A stretch of DNA of 64,000 nucleotides from Marinobacter sp. BW6 (GTDB lineage: Bacteria > Pseudomonadota > Gammaproteobacteria > Pseudomonadales > Oleiphilaceae), in the NCBI RefSeq assembly GCF_008107725.1, contig NZ_VIRN01000068.1, positions 62,001 to 126,000 of the forward strand. Direction: 5' to 3'. Both the position numbers and the translations under genes were made by a program. Under the pieces are notes generated by a model, which was not told where the DNA came from, searched no databases, and worked only from the letters and a program-made list of their open reading frames with translations. The stretch's first letter is position 1, and each line of letters starts with the position of its first letter. Positions 16,148-23,708 of the stretch are shown piece after piece.

Positions 16148-17138
16148 TTCCGGCTACTCGCAGTTGGGTTAGAAGCGGCTGGGCAATATCGTCGCTGTCT
16201 TCGGCAACAATAAAGACCGGGCGCTGTTTGGTCTCCATATAGATGCGGCCGACATACTCACCCAGCAGGCCAACACACAGCAGCTGGACCCCGGAGAGGA
16301 ACGTGATCACGGCAATCATGGAGGCGTAACCCGGTGTGGATATGCCGAAAGCCAGTGCCCGGATAACTTCCCAGGTGCCGAAAAGGCCCCCGACGCCAGC
16401 CGCAAGCAGACCGAGGATCAGGGCAATACGCAGGGGACGCGTGGAGAAAGAGGTGATTCCCTCCATCGCCAGGTGTATTAGTTTCAAATAATTCCACTTG
16501 GTTTTGCCTGCCAGGCGTGGGTCACGATCAAATTCGAGAGTCACCGTTGGCATCCCGACCCAGGCGAACATGCCTTTCAGGTAGCGGTTGCGCTCGGGTA
16601 AACGGTTGAGGGCATCAACGGTGCGCCGGCTCATCAGTCGGAAATCTCCGGTGTCGACTGGTATCGAGGCATCACTGATGTGGTTGATCAGGCGATAGAA
16701 AATGCTGGCAGTGGTGCGCTTCAGCCAGCTTTCACCGGCCCGGGATCGCCGCTTCATCAGCACGACGTCTGCGCCCTTTTGCCATGCCCTGACCATTCTC
16801 GGGATCAACTCCGGCGGATCCTGAAGATCGGCGTCCATCAGTACCACGGCATCGCCGCGTGCATTCTCGAGGCCCGCGGTAACGGCAGCTTCTTTACCAA
16901 AGTTCCGGGAGAGCTCAAGGACTCTGATTCCGGAGTAACGGTCCCTGGCCCGAAGCAGCTGGGCAACAGAGTTATCCCGGCTGCCATCATCCACGAACAA
17001 CAGCTCCACCTGGCCCGGCAGTTGTCGGCACGCCAGATCCAGCCGTTTCAGCAGAGTGGGAATGACATCGGCCTCGTTATGAACCGGGATAATGATGCTC
17101 AGCACCGGGTTACTGAACGTTGATTGTCTGTTCTTCAT
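16131..17138 (-). CDS. GT2 polyprenyl-phosphate glycosyltransferase (GtrB/ArnC-like)
   Basis: From ATG 17138 (AGAGG upstream, 29-base overlap with gtrA) the protein is 335 residues. The GT-A domain has SIIIPVHNEADV, FVDDGSRDN, the metal-binding MDADLQDPPELI, and a SRNFGKEAAVTAG acceptor loop. Two C-terminal membrane helices (about 230-300) are followed by GEYVGRIYMETK, the GtrB/ArnC/DPMS ending. It would make undecaprenyl-phosphate-sugar on the cytosolic face for the GT39 enzyme encoded next, with GtrA as flippase. The sugar is unknown. Confidence 0.87.
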   Translation of the reverse strand: MKNRQSTFSNPVLSIIIPVHNEADVIPTLLKRLDLACRQLPGQVELLFVDDGSRDNSVAQLLRARDRYSGIRVLELSRNFGKEAAVTAGLENARGDAVVLMDADLQDPPELIPRMVRAWQKGADVVLMKRRSRAGESWLKRTTASIFYRLINHISDASIPVDTGDFRLMSRRTVDALNRLPERNRYLKGMFAWVGMPTVTLEFDRDPRLAGKTKWNYLKLIHLAMEGITSFSTRPLRIALILGLLAAGVGGLFGTWEVIRALAFGISTPGYASMIAVITFLSGVQLLCVGLLGEYVGRIYMETKQRPVFIVAEDSDDIAQPLLTQLRVAGNDQKH

Positions 17139-17523
17139 GGAACACAAACCTCTGTGCGAAGAGATAGTTGGCAAAGGCAACCAGACCGGTCGTGATAATT
17201 TGGGAGAGGGCAACGTTGCCCCCCGCAACCATAAGCAATGAAAAACCCATCAGATTAAGGGCCCAGCCCAATGCAGCCGCAGTGAAATATCGCGGGAATG
17301 CGATTCTGTGGGGCAGGTCGGAGCAAAACGCGTAGCGATGCTGGGCAAAGTAATTTGCCAGCAGGCCAGCAGTGGCGCCTGCACCGGTTGAGAGAACGGC
17401 GTTCAGGCCAGCTCTGATCAAGACCAGCATGGTCAACCAATGGAGCAGTGTGGCGATGCCACCGGAAAGCAGGAATCGTGGCAATCTGCCCCAGTCAGCC
17501 GACCGCAATAACGGGAATCTCAT
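17110..17523 (-). CDS. GtrA-family flippase-like membrane protein
   Basis: The 137-residue protein has four membrane helices in the GtrA/PF04138 pattern: RFLLSGGIATLLHWL, AGATAGLLANYFAQHRYAF, a third helix, and FANYLFAQRFVF. GtrA proteins are thought to flip undecaprenyl-phosphate-linked sugars across the inner membrane. It is the first gene of the minus-strand operon gtrA-GT2-GT39-regulator-kinase. Three PmrA-type boxes lie 70-153 bases upstream, so the operon is probably induced by its own two-component system. Confidence 0.87.
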   Translation of the reverse strand: MRFPLLRSADWGRLPRFLLSGGIATLLHWLTMLVLIRAGLNAVLSTGAGATAGLLANYFAQHRYAFCSDLPHRIAFPRYFTAAALGWALNLMGFSLLMVAGGNVALSQIITTGLVAFANYLFAQRFVFHEEQTINVQ

Positions 17524-17592
17524 ACAGCCTCACTTCAGAACCCCGGTGTTATCAGAACAATCCGGATAATGGCCGCACCTTACGCGGGCATT

Positions 17593-17609
17593 CTTAAGCA
17601 AGCCTTAAC
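17593..17609. promoter_or_regulatory. PmrA/QseB-type box 1
   Basis: Two TTAA half sites at 17594 and 17605 are 11 bases apart (CTTAAGCAAGCCTTAAC). This is the copy nearest gtrA, and a weak TAAGGT -10-like hexamer lies 11 bases toward gtrA. Confidence 0.65.
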
Positions 17610-17626
17610 CGTTCCCTCTGAAAAAC

Positions 17627-17643
17627 CTTAAGTCGGCCTTAAG
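17627..17643. promoter_or_regulatory. PmrA/QseB-type box 2
   Basis: CTTAAGTCGGCCTTAAG has TTAA at 17628 and 17639, again 11 apart. It starts 34 bases after box 1 and 33 before box 3, so all six half sites fall on one helical face. Confidence 0.65.
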
Positions 17644-17659
17644 GTTTCTCCTGGCCCTC

Positions 17660-17676
17660 CTTAAGGCTGGTTTAAG
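17660..17676. promoter_or_regulatory. PmrA/QseB-type box 3
   Basis: CTTAAGGCTGGTTTAAG has TTAA at 17661 and 17672, 11 apart. A CCTAAT -10-like hexamer at 17685 follows at the same distance seen for the box at 12473, placing a start site near 17697, about 44 bases before the plus-strand operon. Confidence 0.65.
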
Positions 17677-17740
17677 ACTTGGCTCCTAATCTGGTAGCCG
17701 TGATCAAAGCGCCCACAGGGAGCGAAACTGGAGAGCCCAT

Positions 17741-18451
17741 ATGACAGACCCGCTGATGATGTCCACATGTTGTCCTCCGGATTCCGGGGAGGTGGTTCCG
17801 GTCATCCGTTGTGCCGGTCGCTGGTTTAACAAGATCCGTCCTGAGACGGCAATGGCCGATACGGTTGCGGATTTTATTCGTCGCCGTTTCCTGCATGCAT
17901 ACGGCGCCGAGCCTTCTCTGCGCATACCGGCGCTCCTGGCCCTGACTACGGCTCAGGGCAGCCTTCTGGCAGCGGTGGGTGTTCGGAACGCCGCGCTGGA
18001 GAAGCTGTTTCTGGAGGACTACTTGTCGGTGCCGGTGGAATCGGTGATGCCGGTTGCGGGTGTCGAGCGTCACCGGATTGCGGAAATCGCACACCTGGCC
18101 GGCGTTGAAGCCGGCGTTAGCCGCTTTCTGTTTGCCTCCCTGTCGGTGTGGCTGGATGGGGCCGGCTATGACTGGGTTGTCTGTACCGGCACGGATCAGC
18201 TCCGCAACAGTTTTCATCGCCTGGGTATTGCCACCGAGGTTCTGGCCATGGCTGACCCTTCCCGGTTGCCCGATGGCGGCGCCGGCTGGGGACGCTACTA
18301 CGATCATCATCCGGTGGTGATGGCCATTCGTGTCGCCGACGGCATGTCGGCCCTCCGGAGCGCGGGTCTGCTCAGGCTGGTTCAGTCCGTTGAGGCCGAA
18401 GCCCCTGAGGGAGAAGCGATGGCAGGAGGCTCCTATGGCCACATTGCCTGA
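17741..18451 (+). CDS. Thermostable hemolysin-family protein
   Basis: This 236-residue protein matches the thermostable hemolysin family (PF12261) by its ATAMADTVADFIRRRFLHAYGA-like opening, VPVESVMP and EIAHLAGVEAG core, and LGIATEVLAMADPSRLPDGGAGWGRYYDHHP ending. It has no signal peptide, and the fold looks related to N-acyltransferases. The haemolysin name comes from a Vibrio protein and may not describe its role here. The stop overlaps the AMP-ligase start by 17 bases. It opens a four-gene operon that follows a PmrA-type operator, so an acyl-transfer role in lipid or metabolite modification is my inference. Confidence 0.75.
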   Translation: MTDPLMMSTCCPPDSGEVVPVIRCAGRWFNKIRPETAMADTVADFIRRRFLHAYGAEPSLRIPALLALTTAQGSLLAAVGVRNAALEKLFLEDYLSVPVESVMPVAGVERHRIAEIAHLAGVEAGVSRFLFASLSVWLDGAGYDWVVCTGTDQLRNSFHRLGIATEVLAMADPSRLPDGGAGWGRYYDHHPVVMAIRVADGMSALRSAGLLRLVQSVEAEAPEGEAMAGGSYGHIA

Positions 18452-20630
18452 ACTCCTGGCGCGCCAGGCGAGCAGCCATCCTTCCCGTACGGCTCTTCAG
18501 GGACCAGAGTCTGCTTTCAGCTATGCGCAGATGATGCAGGCGGCAAGCGCCCTGGCCGACCAGCTGACTCGGCTGGGTGTCCGCCGGGTTGGTTTGTGCG
18601 GAGACAATTCCGCGGCCTGGATTCTTGCGGATCTGGCCTGTTTGATGGCCGATGTGGTGTGTGTGCCCGTGCCTGTGTTTTTCTCACGGTCCCAGACGGA
18701 ACACCTGACTGAGCGGGCAGGCCTGGATTGTCTGCTGGCAGCGGCCTCAACCGACGGCGGTGAGCACATTGGCCATGGCCTCTGGTTAAAGCATCTGCCG
18801 GTATCTGCTGCAGAAGTGTCGATGCCGGAACAGACCGCGAAAATCACCTTCACTTCTGGCAGCACCGGCAACCCCAAGGGCGTTTGCCTGTCGGTGGCGC
18901 AGATGACGGCCACCACGTTGGCATTGAAGGAGCGGCTGGAGGGCGTCGAGCTTGAACGGCACCTCTGCATCCTGCCGCTGGCAACACTGCTGGAGAACAT
19001 TGCCGGGGTCTATTTGCCCTTGCTTATGGGCAGTACGGTGATGGTTGCCCCCTTACACAATCTGGGCATGACCGGCAGCAGTGGTCTCGATATCGGGCGA
19101 CTGGTGCAGGGCATCAATGAACACCAGCCGCAATCTCTGATTCTTGTGCCGGAATTGGCCATGGCTCTGGTGGCTGCGGTCGAACAGCAACATTTGAAGA
19201 GTGATTCCTTTCGGTTTCTGGCCGTTGGCGGCGGCCGCGTTTCCTCCGACCTTATCGCCCGGGGCCGCGTTGCCGGCCTGCCGTTGTACGAGGGCTATGG
19301 CCTTTCCGAGTGCAGTTCGGTGGTTGCACTGAACGTACCCGGCGCCGAACGCGAAGGGTCGGTCGGAAAACCACTTTCCCATGTTCGGGTTCGGGTGGAC
19401 GAGCGTGGCCACATTCTGGTGGGTGGTAACACCCACCTTGGCTATCTTGGCTATCCCGGCGATGGACCGGCAGGCGATGAGTGGCTGGATACCGGTGACC
19501 TGGGTGCCCGGGATTCGGAGGGTTTCCTGTCAGTGAATGGCCGGGCCAAGAACCTCCTGATTACCAGCTTTGGTCGCAACATCAGCCCGGAGTGGCTGGA
19601 GAGTGAACTGATTCAGGCGCTCGGTGCGAGCCAGGCGGTGGTGTTTGGCGATAGTGATCCCCGCCCCTCGGCCCTGCTGGTTGTCCAGGATGGCCGCTCA
19701 CCTGACGCGTTGCGCGCACAGCTTTCGTCATTGAATGAAAGCTTGCCGGACTATGCCCGGCTTTCGGGGGTGTATATCCGCCGCCAGCCATTGAGCCAGG
19801 CCGGAGGCTACGTAACCGCAAATGGGCGGCCTGTGCGCCAGCAGATTCAGGCTGACCTGCCGACGTTGCTCGCAGGCGCCTTCCCGATTTTCATGAATCT
19901 TTCCGTTTCGAATTCCGATTTTTCAAACCCGCCTGGAGGATCTTTCATGGCATTTTTCGACCGACTGCAGTCCGAGACTGCTCAAGCCCGCGCCCACGTT
20001 ACCGGCGCGCCTGTGATTGAGGCCATCCGTGAGGGCCGTTTCGATCTGACCGGCTACACCTGGTTCCTGACCCAGGCTTTCCATCACGTGAAACACACAG
20101 TTCCCCTGATGATGGCCTGTGGTGGCCGCTTGCCAGAGCGTCTGGAATTCGTTCGTAAGGCGCTGGTTGAGTACATCGAAGAGGAGTACGGACACCACGA
20201 ATGGATTCTCAACGATCTGGAAGCCTGCGGGGAAGACAAAGAAGCCATTCGCCATGGCGACCCGGATATCTCGATCGAACTGATGGTCGCCTTCCTTTAT
20301 GACCGGATTAATCGAGGCAACCCGGCGGCGTTTTTCGGCATGGTCCAGGTCCTTGAAGGCACATCCATTGAACTGGCGACTCCCCTTGGAGAGGCGATCC
20401 AGACGCGGCTCGGTCTGCCGGATGAGGCCTTCAGTTACCTGTACTCCCATGGCGCTCTGGATCAGGAGCATTTCGAATTCTTCCGCAACCTGATGAACGA
20501 GATCACCGACTCAGACGACCAGCAGGCAATCATTGAGGCCGCACGTATGGTCTATCGGCTCTATGGCGACATGTTGCACAGCATTCCCCTGCCGGAAAGC
20601 AGCAAGGAGCGGCGCCATGAGGCTGCATGA
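18435..20630 (+). CDS. AMP-dependent acyl ligase fused to heme-oxygenase-like diiron oxidase
   Basis: One frame of 731 residues holds two enzymes. Residues 1-480 are an AMP-forming acyl ligase: TFTSGSTGNPKG (about 137-148), YEGYGLSEC (about 285), DTGDLG (about 352) and LLITSFGRNISPEWLE (about 375-390). The A10 position reads ANGRPVRQ, with Arg where a catalytic Lys is usual. After a linker, residues 505-731 form an iron-containing redox enzyme (HDO/TenA-like) with likely metal ligands EEYGHHE (ExxH), VLEGTS (Glu) and LDQEH (DxxH). ATG 19947 at the start of the HDO part keeps a perfect GGAGGA six bases upstream, so a free oxidase may also be made. Start 18435 has AGGAGG upstream. Confidence 0.82.
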   Translation: MATLPELLARQASSHPSRTALQGPESAFSYAQMMQAASALADQLTRLGVRRVGLCGDNSAAWILADLACLMADVVCVPVPVFFSRSQTEHLTERAGLDCLLAAASTDGGEHIGHGLWLKHLPVSAAEVSMPEQTAKITFTSGSTGNPKGVCLSVAQMTATTLALKERLEGVELERHLCILPLATLLENIAGVYLPLLMGSTVMVAPLHNLGMTGSSGLDIGRLVQGINEHQPQSLILVPELAMALVAAVEQQHLKSDSFRFLAVGGGRVSSDLIARGRVAGLPLYEGYGLSECSSVVALNVPGAEREGSVGKPLSHVRVRVDERGHILVGGNTHLGYLGYPGDGPAGDEWLDTGDLGARDSEGFLSVNGRAKNLLITSFGRNISPEWLESELIQALGASQAVVFGDSDPRPSALLVVQDGRSPDALRAQLSSLNESLPDYARLSGVYIRRQPLSQAGGYVTANGRPVRQQIQADLPTLLAGAFPIFMNLSVSNSDFSNPPGGSFMAFFDRLQSETAQARAHVTGAPVIEAIREGRFDLTGYTWFLTQAFHHVKHTVPLMMACGGRLPERLEFVRKALVEYIEEEYGHHEWILNDLEACGEDKEAIRHGDPDISIELMVAFLYDRINRGNPAAFFGMVQVLEGTSIELATPLGEAIQTRLGLPDEAFSYLYSHGALDQEHFEFFRNLMNEITDSDDQQAIIEAARMVYRLYGDMLHSIPLPESSKERRHEAA
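19935..19949 (+). promoter_or_regulatory. Internal ribosome-binding site and start codon for the oxidase domain
   Basis: GGAGGA (19935-19940) lies six bases before ATG 19947, inside the fused ligase-oxidase frame and exactly at the domain border. It looks like the relic, or still active, start of a once separate oxidase gene. Confidence 0.65.
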
Positions 20631-21399
20631 CCGGATGTTCCTGCTGCTGGGCGGCACCGGCGGTATCGGTAAGGCGTTGGTGGAACCCCTCGTAAGGGCG
20701 GGTGCCCGTGTGATTGTCGCCTCAAGGCACCCGGAAAAGCTGGAGCATCGGGAGGGCGTGTCGCCCGTGCATCTGGACCTGGCTGCGCCGGATCTTGATC
20801 AGCAACTGGTGCGTCTCAACGATGCTTATCCGGACATCGACGGGGTCATTCACTGTGCCGGCCAGAACCGGTTTGCCAGCCTCGGCAATATGGCTGTGAG
20901 TGAACTGGATGCCCAAATCGCCGTCAATCTCCGTTCTGCCATGCTGGTGGCCCGGCATTTTGCACCACGGTTTGAGAAAGCCGGCCAGGGTGCCCTGGTT
21001 TTCGTGGGCTCCACCTTTGGCAGCATCGGTTTCCCCGGGTACACCGCCTATTGCGCCAGCAAGTTTGGCCTGCGCGGCTTCACCGAGGCGCTGCGCCGGG
21101 AACTGGCGGATACCGCCGTTCAGGTGGTCTACGTGGCCCCTCGTGCTACCGCCACGGCCATGAATCCGGAATCGGTAAACGAGCTGAACCGGGCACTCGG
21201 CAATACCATGGACGCGCCGGAAGCCGTGGCGTCGCAGATCCTTGCGGCCATGGAAAACGACGATCGCCGGCGTTTCCTGGGCTGGCCAGAGAAGCTGTTT
21301 GTGGTGATCAACGGCATCCTGCCGAGAATTGTCGATAAGGCGATGCTGAAGCAATTGCCGGTCATCCGGCGGTTTCTGAAATCGGGAGTATTGTCATGA
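20617..21399 (+). CDS. Short-chain dehydrogenase/reductase
   Basis: From ATG 20617 (AAGGAG upstream, 14-base overlap with the ligase-oxidase) the enzyme is 260 residues, the usual length of classical SDRs. It has the dinucleotide-binding LGGTGGIGKALVEPL, an NNAG-like HCAGQNR turn, the catalytic Ser in VGSTFGSIG and YCASK for the Tyr-Lys pair. An ASRHPEKL segment after strand 2 suggests NADPH use. It would reduce or oxidise a carbonyl/alcohol on the product of the fused ligase-oxidase. The next gene overlaps its stop by 4 bases. Confidence 0.87.
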   Translation: MRLHDRMFLLLGGTGGIGKALVEPLVRAGARVIVASRHPEKLEHREGVSPVHLDLAAPDLDQQLVRLNDAYPDIDGVIHCAGQNRFASLGNMAVSELDAQIAVNLRSAMLVARHFAPRFEKAGQGALVFVGSTFGSIGFPGYTAYCASKFGLRGFTEALRRELADTAVQVVYVAPRATATAMNPESVNELNRALGNTMDAPEAVASQILAAMENDDRRRFLGWPEKLFVVINGILPRIVDKAMLKQLPVIRRFLKSGVLS

Positions 21400-22016
21400 A
21401 ACGAGTACTATTGATGATTCTGTGCCTCGTCGCTCAGCCCCTCTGGGCGGCGGCCCTGGAGACCGACCTGGTAGATATCCAGCATCGCTGGGCCGAAATC
21501 CAGTATCAGATGCCGGAGGATGAGAAAGAGAAAGCCTTTGAGGGTCTGGCCAGCGAGGCAGAACAGTTCGTCACCCATTATCCGGGCCGGGCAGAGCCGC
21601 TGATCTGGCAGGGTATTGTGCTGAGCACCTACGCCGGTGCCAAGGGCGGTCTGGGAGCATTGGGGTTGGTCAAGGATGCCCGGAAATCACTGGAGGCGGC
21701 ATTGGAGATCGATGCCAATGCTCTGGATGGCTCGGCCTACACGTCGCTGGGCAGCCTCTATTACCAGGTCCCCGGCTGGCCATTGGGCTTCGGCGATGAC
21801 GACAAGGCCCGGCAATATCTGCAGAAGGCACTGGCCATCAATCCCGATGGCATGGATGCCAACTTTTTCTTCGGCGACTTTTTGCTGGATCAGGGCGAAC
21901 CGGAAAGGGCACGTACCTACCTCCAGAAAGCGCTGGAAGCGCCCGGCAGGCCAGGACGGACCATCGCAGACACCGGTCGACGGGATGAAGCCAGGAGTCG
22001 TCTGGACTCACTCTGA
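21396..22016 (+). CDS. Periplasmic TPR-repeat protein
   Basis: The 206-residue protein starts with a signal peptide (MKRVLLMILCLVAQPLWAAA) and carries TPR-like helices: LIWQGIVLSTYAGA, SLEAALEIDANALDG, ARQYLQKALAINPDGMDAN and ARTYLQKALEAP. It ends the operon begun by the hemolysin-family gene (4-base overlap with the SDR). TPR proteins scaffold other proteins, so a periplasmic partner or lipid-handling complex is possible. I know of no function for this specific family member. Confidence 0.78.
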   Translation: MKRVLLMILCLVAQPLWAAALETDLVDIQHRWAEIQYQMPEDEKEKAFEGLASEAEQFVTHYPGRAEPLIWQGIVLSTYAGAKGGLGALGLVKDARKSLEAALEIDANALDGSAYTSLGSLYYQVPGWPLGFGDDDKARQYLQKALAINPDGMDANFFFGDFLLDQGEPERARTYLQKALEAPGRPGRTIADTGRRDEARSRLDSL

Positions 22017-22105
22017 TCCACCGTTTCCAGAAGGGGGCTTGTTTCCTGTCGGCGTGAACTACACTCTGTTATGAACAGGTGTGAATCGTCCGTCGGGAGG
22101 ACGTT

Positions 22106-23626
22106 GTGTCCAAGGGGTCAAGGTCCGGTAATGGGCAGCAAACTGCTCTGTCTGCCCACTTTTTTCAGAAGCTGGCCTCAGGTGTTTCAGGAGTCCTGTT
22201 CATCTATTGGCTGAGCGCGGACGGAGAGTCCCATCGCTGCCCCTTCATAAGCGAGCAAGTGCTGGCGCTCTTTGGCATCAATCCCCCGGATCTGAATGAG
22301 AACGCGGATCCGATTTTTTCCATGATCCACCCTGCCGACGCCGAGGCCGTCATGGCGAGTATCCGTGCTTCTGCGGATACTCTGGGTCCGTGGCGCTACA
22401 GGGCGCGGCTCAGGCTACAGAATGGTGATTACGAGTGGTTCGAAGTTAACGCGGAGCCGGAACGCCAGTCTGATGGCAGCACCTACTGGTACGGCCAGTT
22501 CCACAACATCCAGCATTACAAGAACCTGGAGCAGAGCCTGCGGGAGAGCGAGGCTGAGTTCTCCTTCCAGGCCGGTTTCCAGCGTTTGATTGCCCGCCTT
22601 TCCACCGAATTCATCAACCTTGGCTTTGGCACCATTGATCAATGCATCGATGAACTGCTGAGATCCATCGGACTGTTTTTCCAGGTAGACCGTGCTTATC
22701 TGTATGGCTTCTCCGAAGGCTACGCCGTGATGACCAATACTCATGAGTGGTGCAGGGGCGGTGTGCCCGCCCTGATCGAGAGCCAACAGCAGGTGTCGAT
22801 TGAAGATTTTCACTGGTGGCAGGAACAAATCGAGGGCATGGTCAGTGGCAGTCGGGTGGTGTTCATTGAAGATGTTGACCGGCTGCCTCGTGAGGCTGCA
22901 CCCGAGCGGGCGCTGCTTCAGGAACAGGGGGTGTCTTCCATGTTCTGCGTGCCTATCCGGGTACGCGGACGGGTGACGGGATTTTTTGGCGTCGACTCTT
23001 TGCGCCAAAGAACCTGGCGTCTGGATCAGGCCGATCTGTTGATTATTGTCTCCGGACTTCTTTCGGGTGCCCTCGAGCGCAACCGCCTGGAGGAAGAACT
23101 GCTGAACCAGTCGATTCGCGATCCACTGACCGGTCTGCACAATCGCCGTTATCTGATGCCAAGGCTGGATGAGATGCTGGGCCGGAGTAATCGTCGTGGG
23201 GAACGTTTCGCGCTCGCTATGTTCGACATTGATCACTTCAAGAAGATTAACGATTCCATCGGACACCTCGGGGGCGATTATGTTCTGCAGCGCTTTGCTG
23301 ACATCCTCGTTCGCCAGACCCGCTCCATGGACGTTGTTGTCCGTTTCGGAGGCGAAGAGTTTATTGTTGTGTTCAGTGCCGTGGAGCACGGCGATGTGCG
23401 TCAGCTTGTGCAGCGAATTCTGGAGTCGGTGCATGACGAGGCGTTTGTTTTTGATGACGGGAAGATATCGGTCACGGTCAGCGCCGGTGTCGCCGGCATC
23501 GAGGAGTTTGTTGACCGCCCCGCATCCCCGGATGCCCTCATTGCCGGGGCGGATCACCGACTTTATCTGGCCAAGCAGGCAGGGCGGGACTGTCTTGTTG
23601 ATGTATCAGGAACATTGCGCATATAA
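22106..23626 (+). CDS. Diguanylate cyclase with PAS and GAF domains
   Basis: The 506-residue protein lacks membrane segments. It has a PAS fold (about 30-150, with WRYRARLRLQNGDYEWFEVN), a GAF domain (about 165-325, with FCVPIRVRGRVTGFFGVDS) and a C-terminal GGDEF domain. The active site reads GGEEF at about 415-419, with the product-inhibition site RSMD (RxxD) five residues before it, so the cyclase looks active and feedback-controlled. GTG 22106 has GGGAGG upstream. It is 89 bases after the TPR gene and probably has its own promoter. Confidence 0.9.
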   Translation: MSKGSRSGNGQQTALSAHFFQKLASGVSGVLFIYWLSADGESHRCPFISEQVLALFGINPPDLNENADPIFSMIHPADAEAVMASIRASADTLGPWRYRARLRLQNGDYEWFEVNAEPERQSDGSTYWYGQFHNIQHYKNLEQSLRESEAEFSFQAGFQRLIARLSTEFINLGFGTIDQCIDELLRSIGLFFQVDRAYLYGFSEGYAVMTNTHEWCRGGVPALIESQQQVSIEDFHWWQEQIEGMVSGSRVVFIEDVDRLPREAAPERALLQEQGVSSMFCVPIRVRGRVTGFFGVDSLRQRTWRLDQADLLIIVSGLLSGALERNRLEEELLNQSIRDPLTGLHNRRYLMPRLDEMLGRSNRRGERFALAMFDIDHFKKINDSIGHLGGDYVLQRFADILVRQTRSMDVVVRFGGEEFIVVFSAVEHGDVRQLVQRILESVHDEAFVFDDGKISVTVSAGVAGIEEFVDRPASPDALIAGADHRLYLAKQAGRDCLVDVSGTLRI

Positions 23627-23651
23627 AAAAAGATCATTTCACCTCATATTA

Positions 23652-23688
23652 CCAAATAGTATATCCTTAGATTAAAATTGATATTTGG
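23652..23688. promoter_or_regulatory. Inverted repeat upstream of the persulfide dioxygenase-like gene
   Basis: CCAAATA (23652-23658) and TATTTGG (23682-23688) form a perfect 7-bp inverted repeat separated by 23 A+T-rich bases, just ahead of the MBL-SulP pair. It is a candidate operator for a sulfide/persulfide-responsive repressor; none is encoded in the window. Confidence 0.35.
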
Positions 23689-23708
23689 ATCATTCAGAGG
23701 TGACCGGC

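Noticed and set aside
22415..23557. 380-residue minus-strand frame opposite the diguanylate cyclase
   Set aside because: Shadow of a gene with intact GGEEF and inhibition-site motifs.
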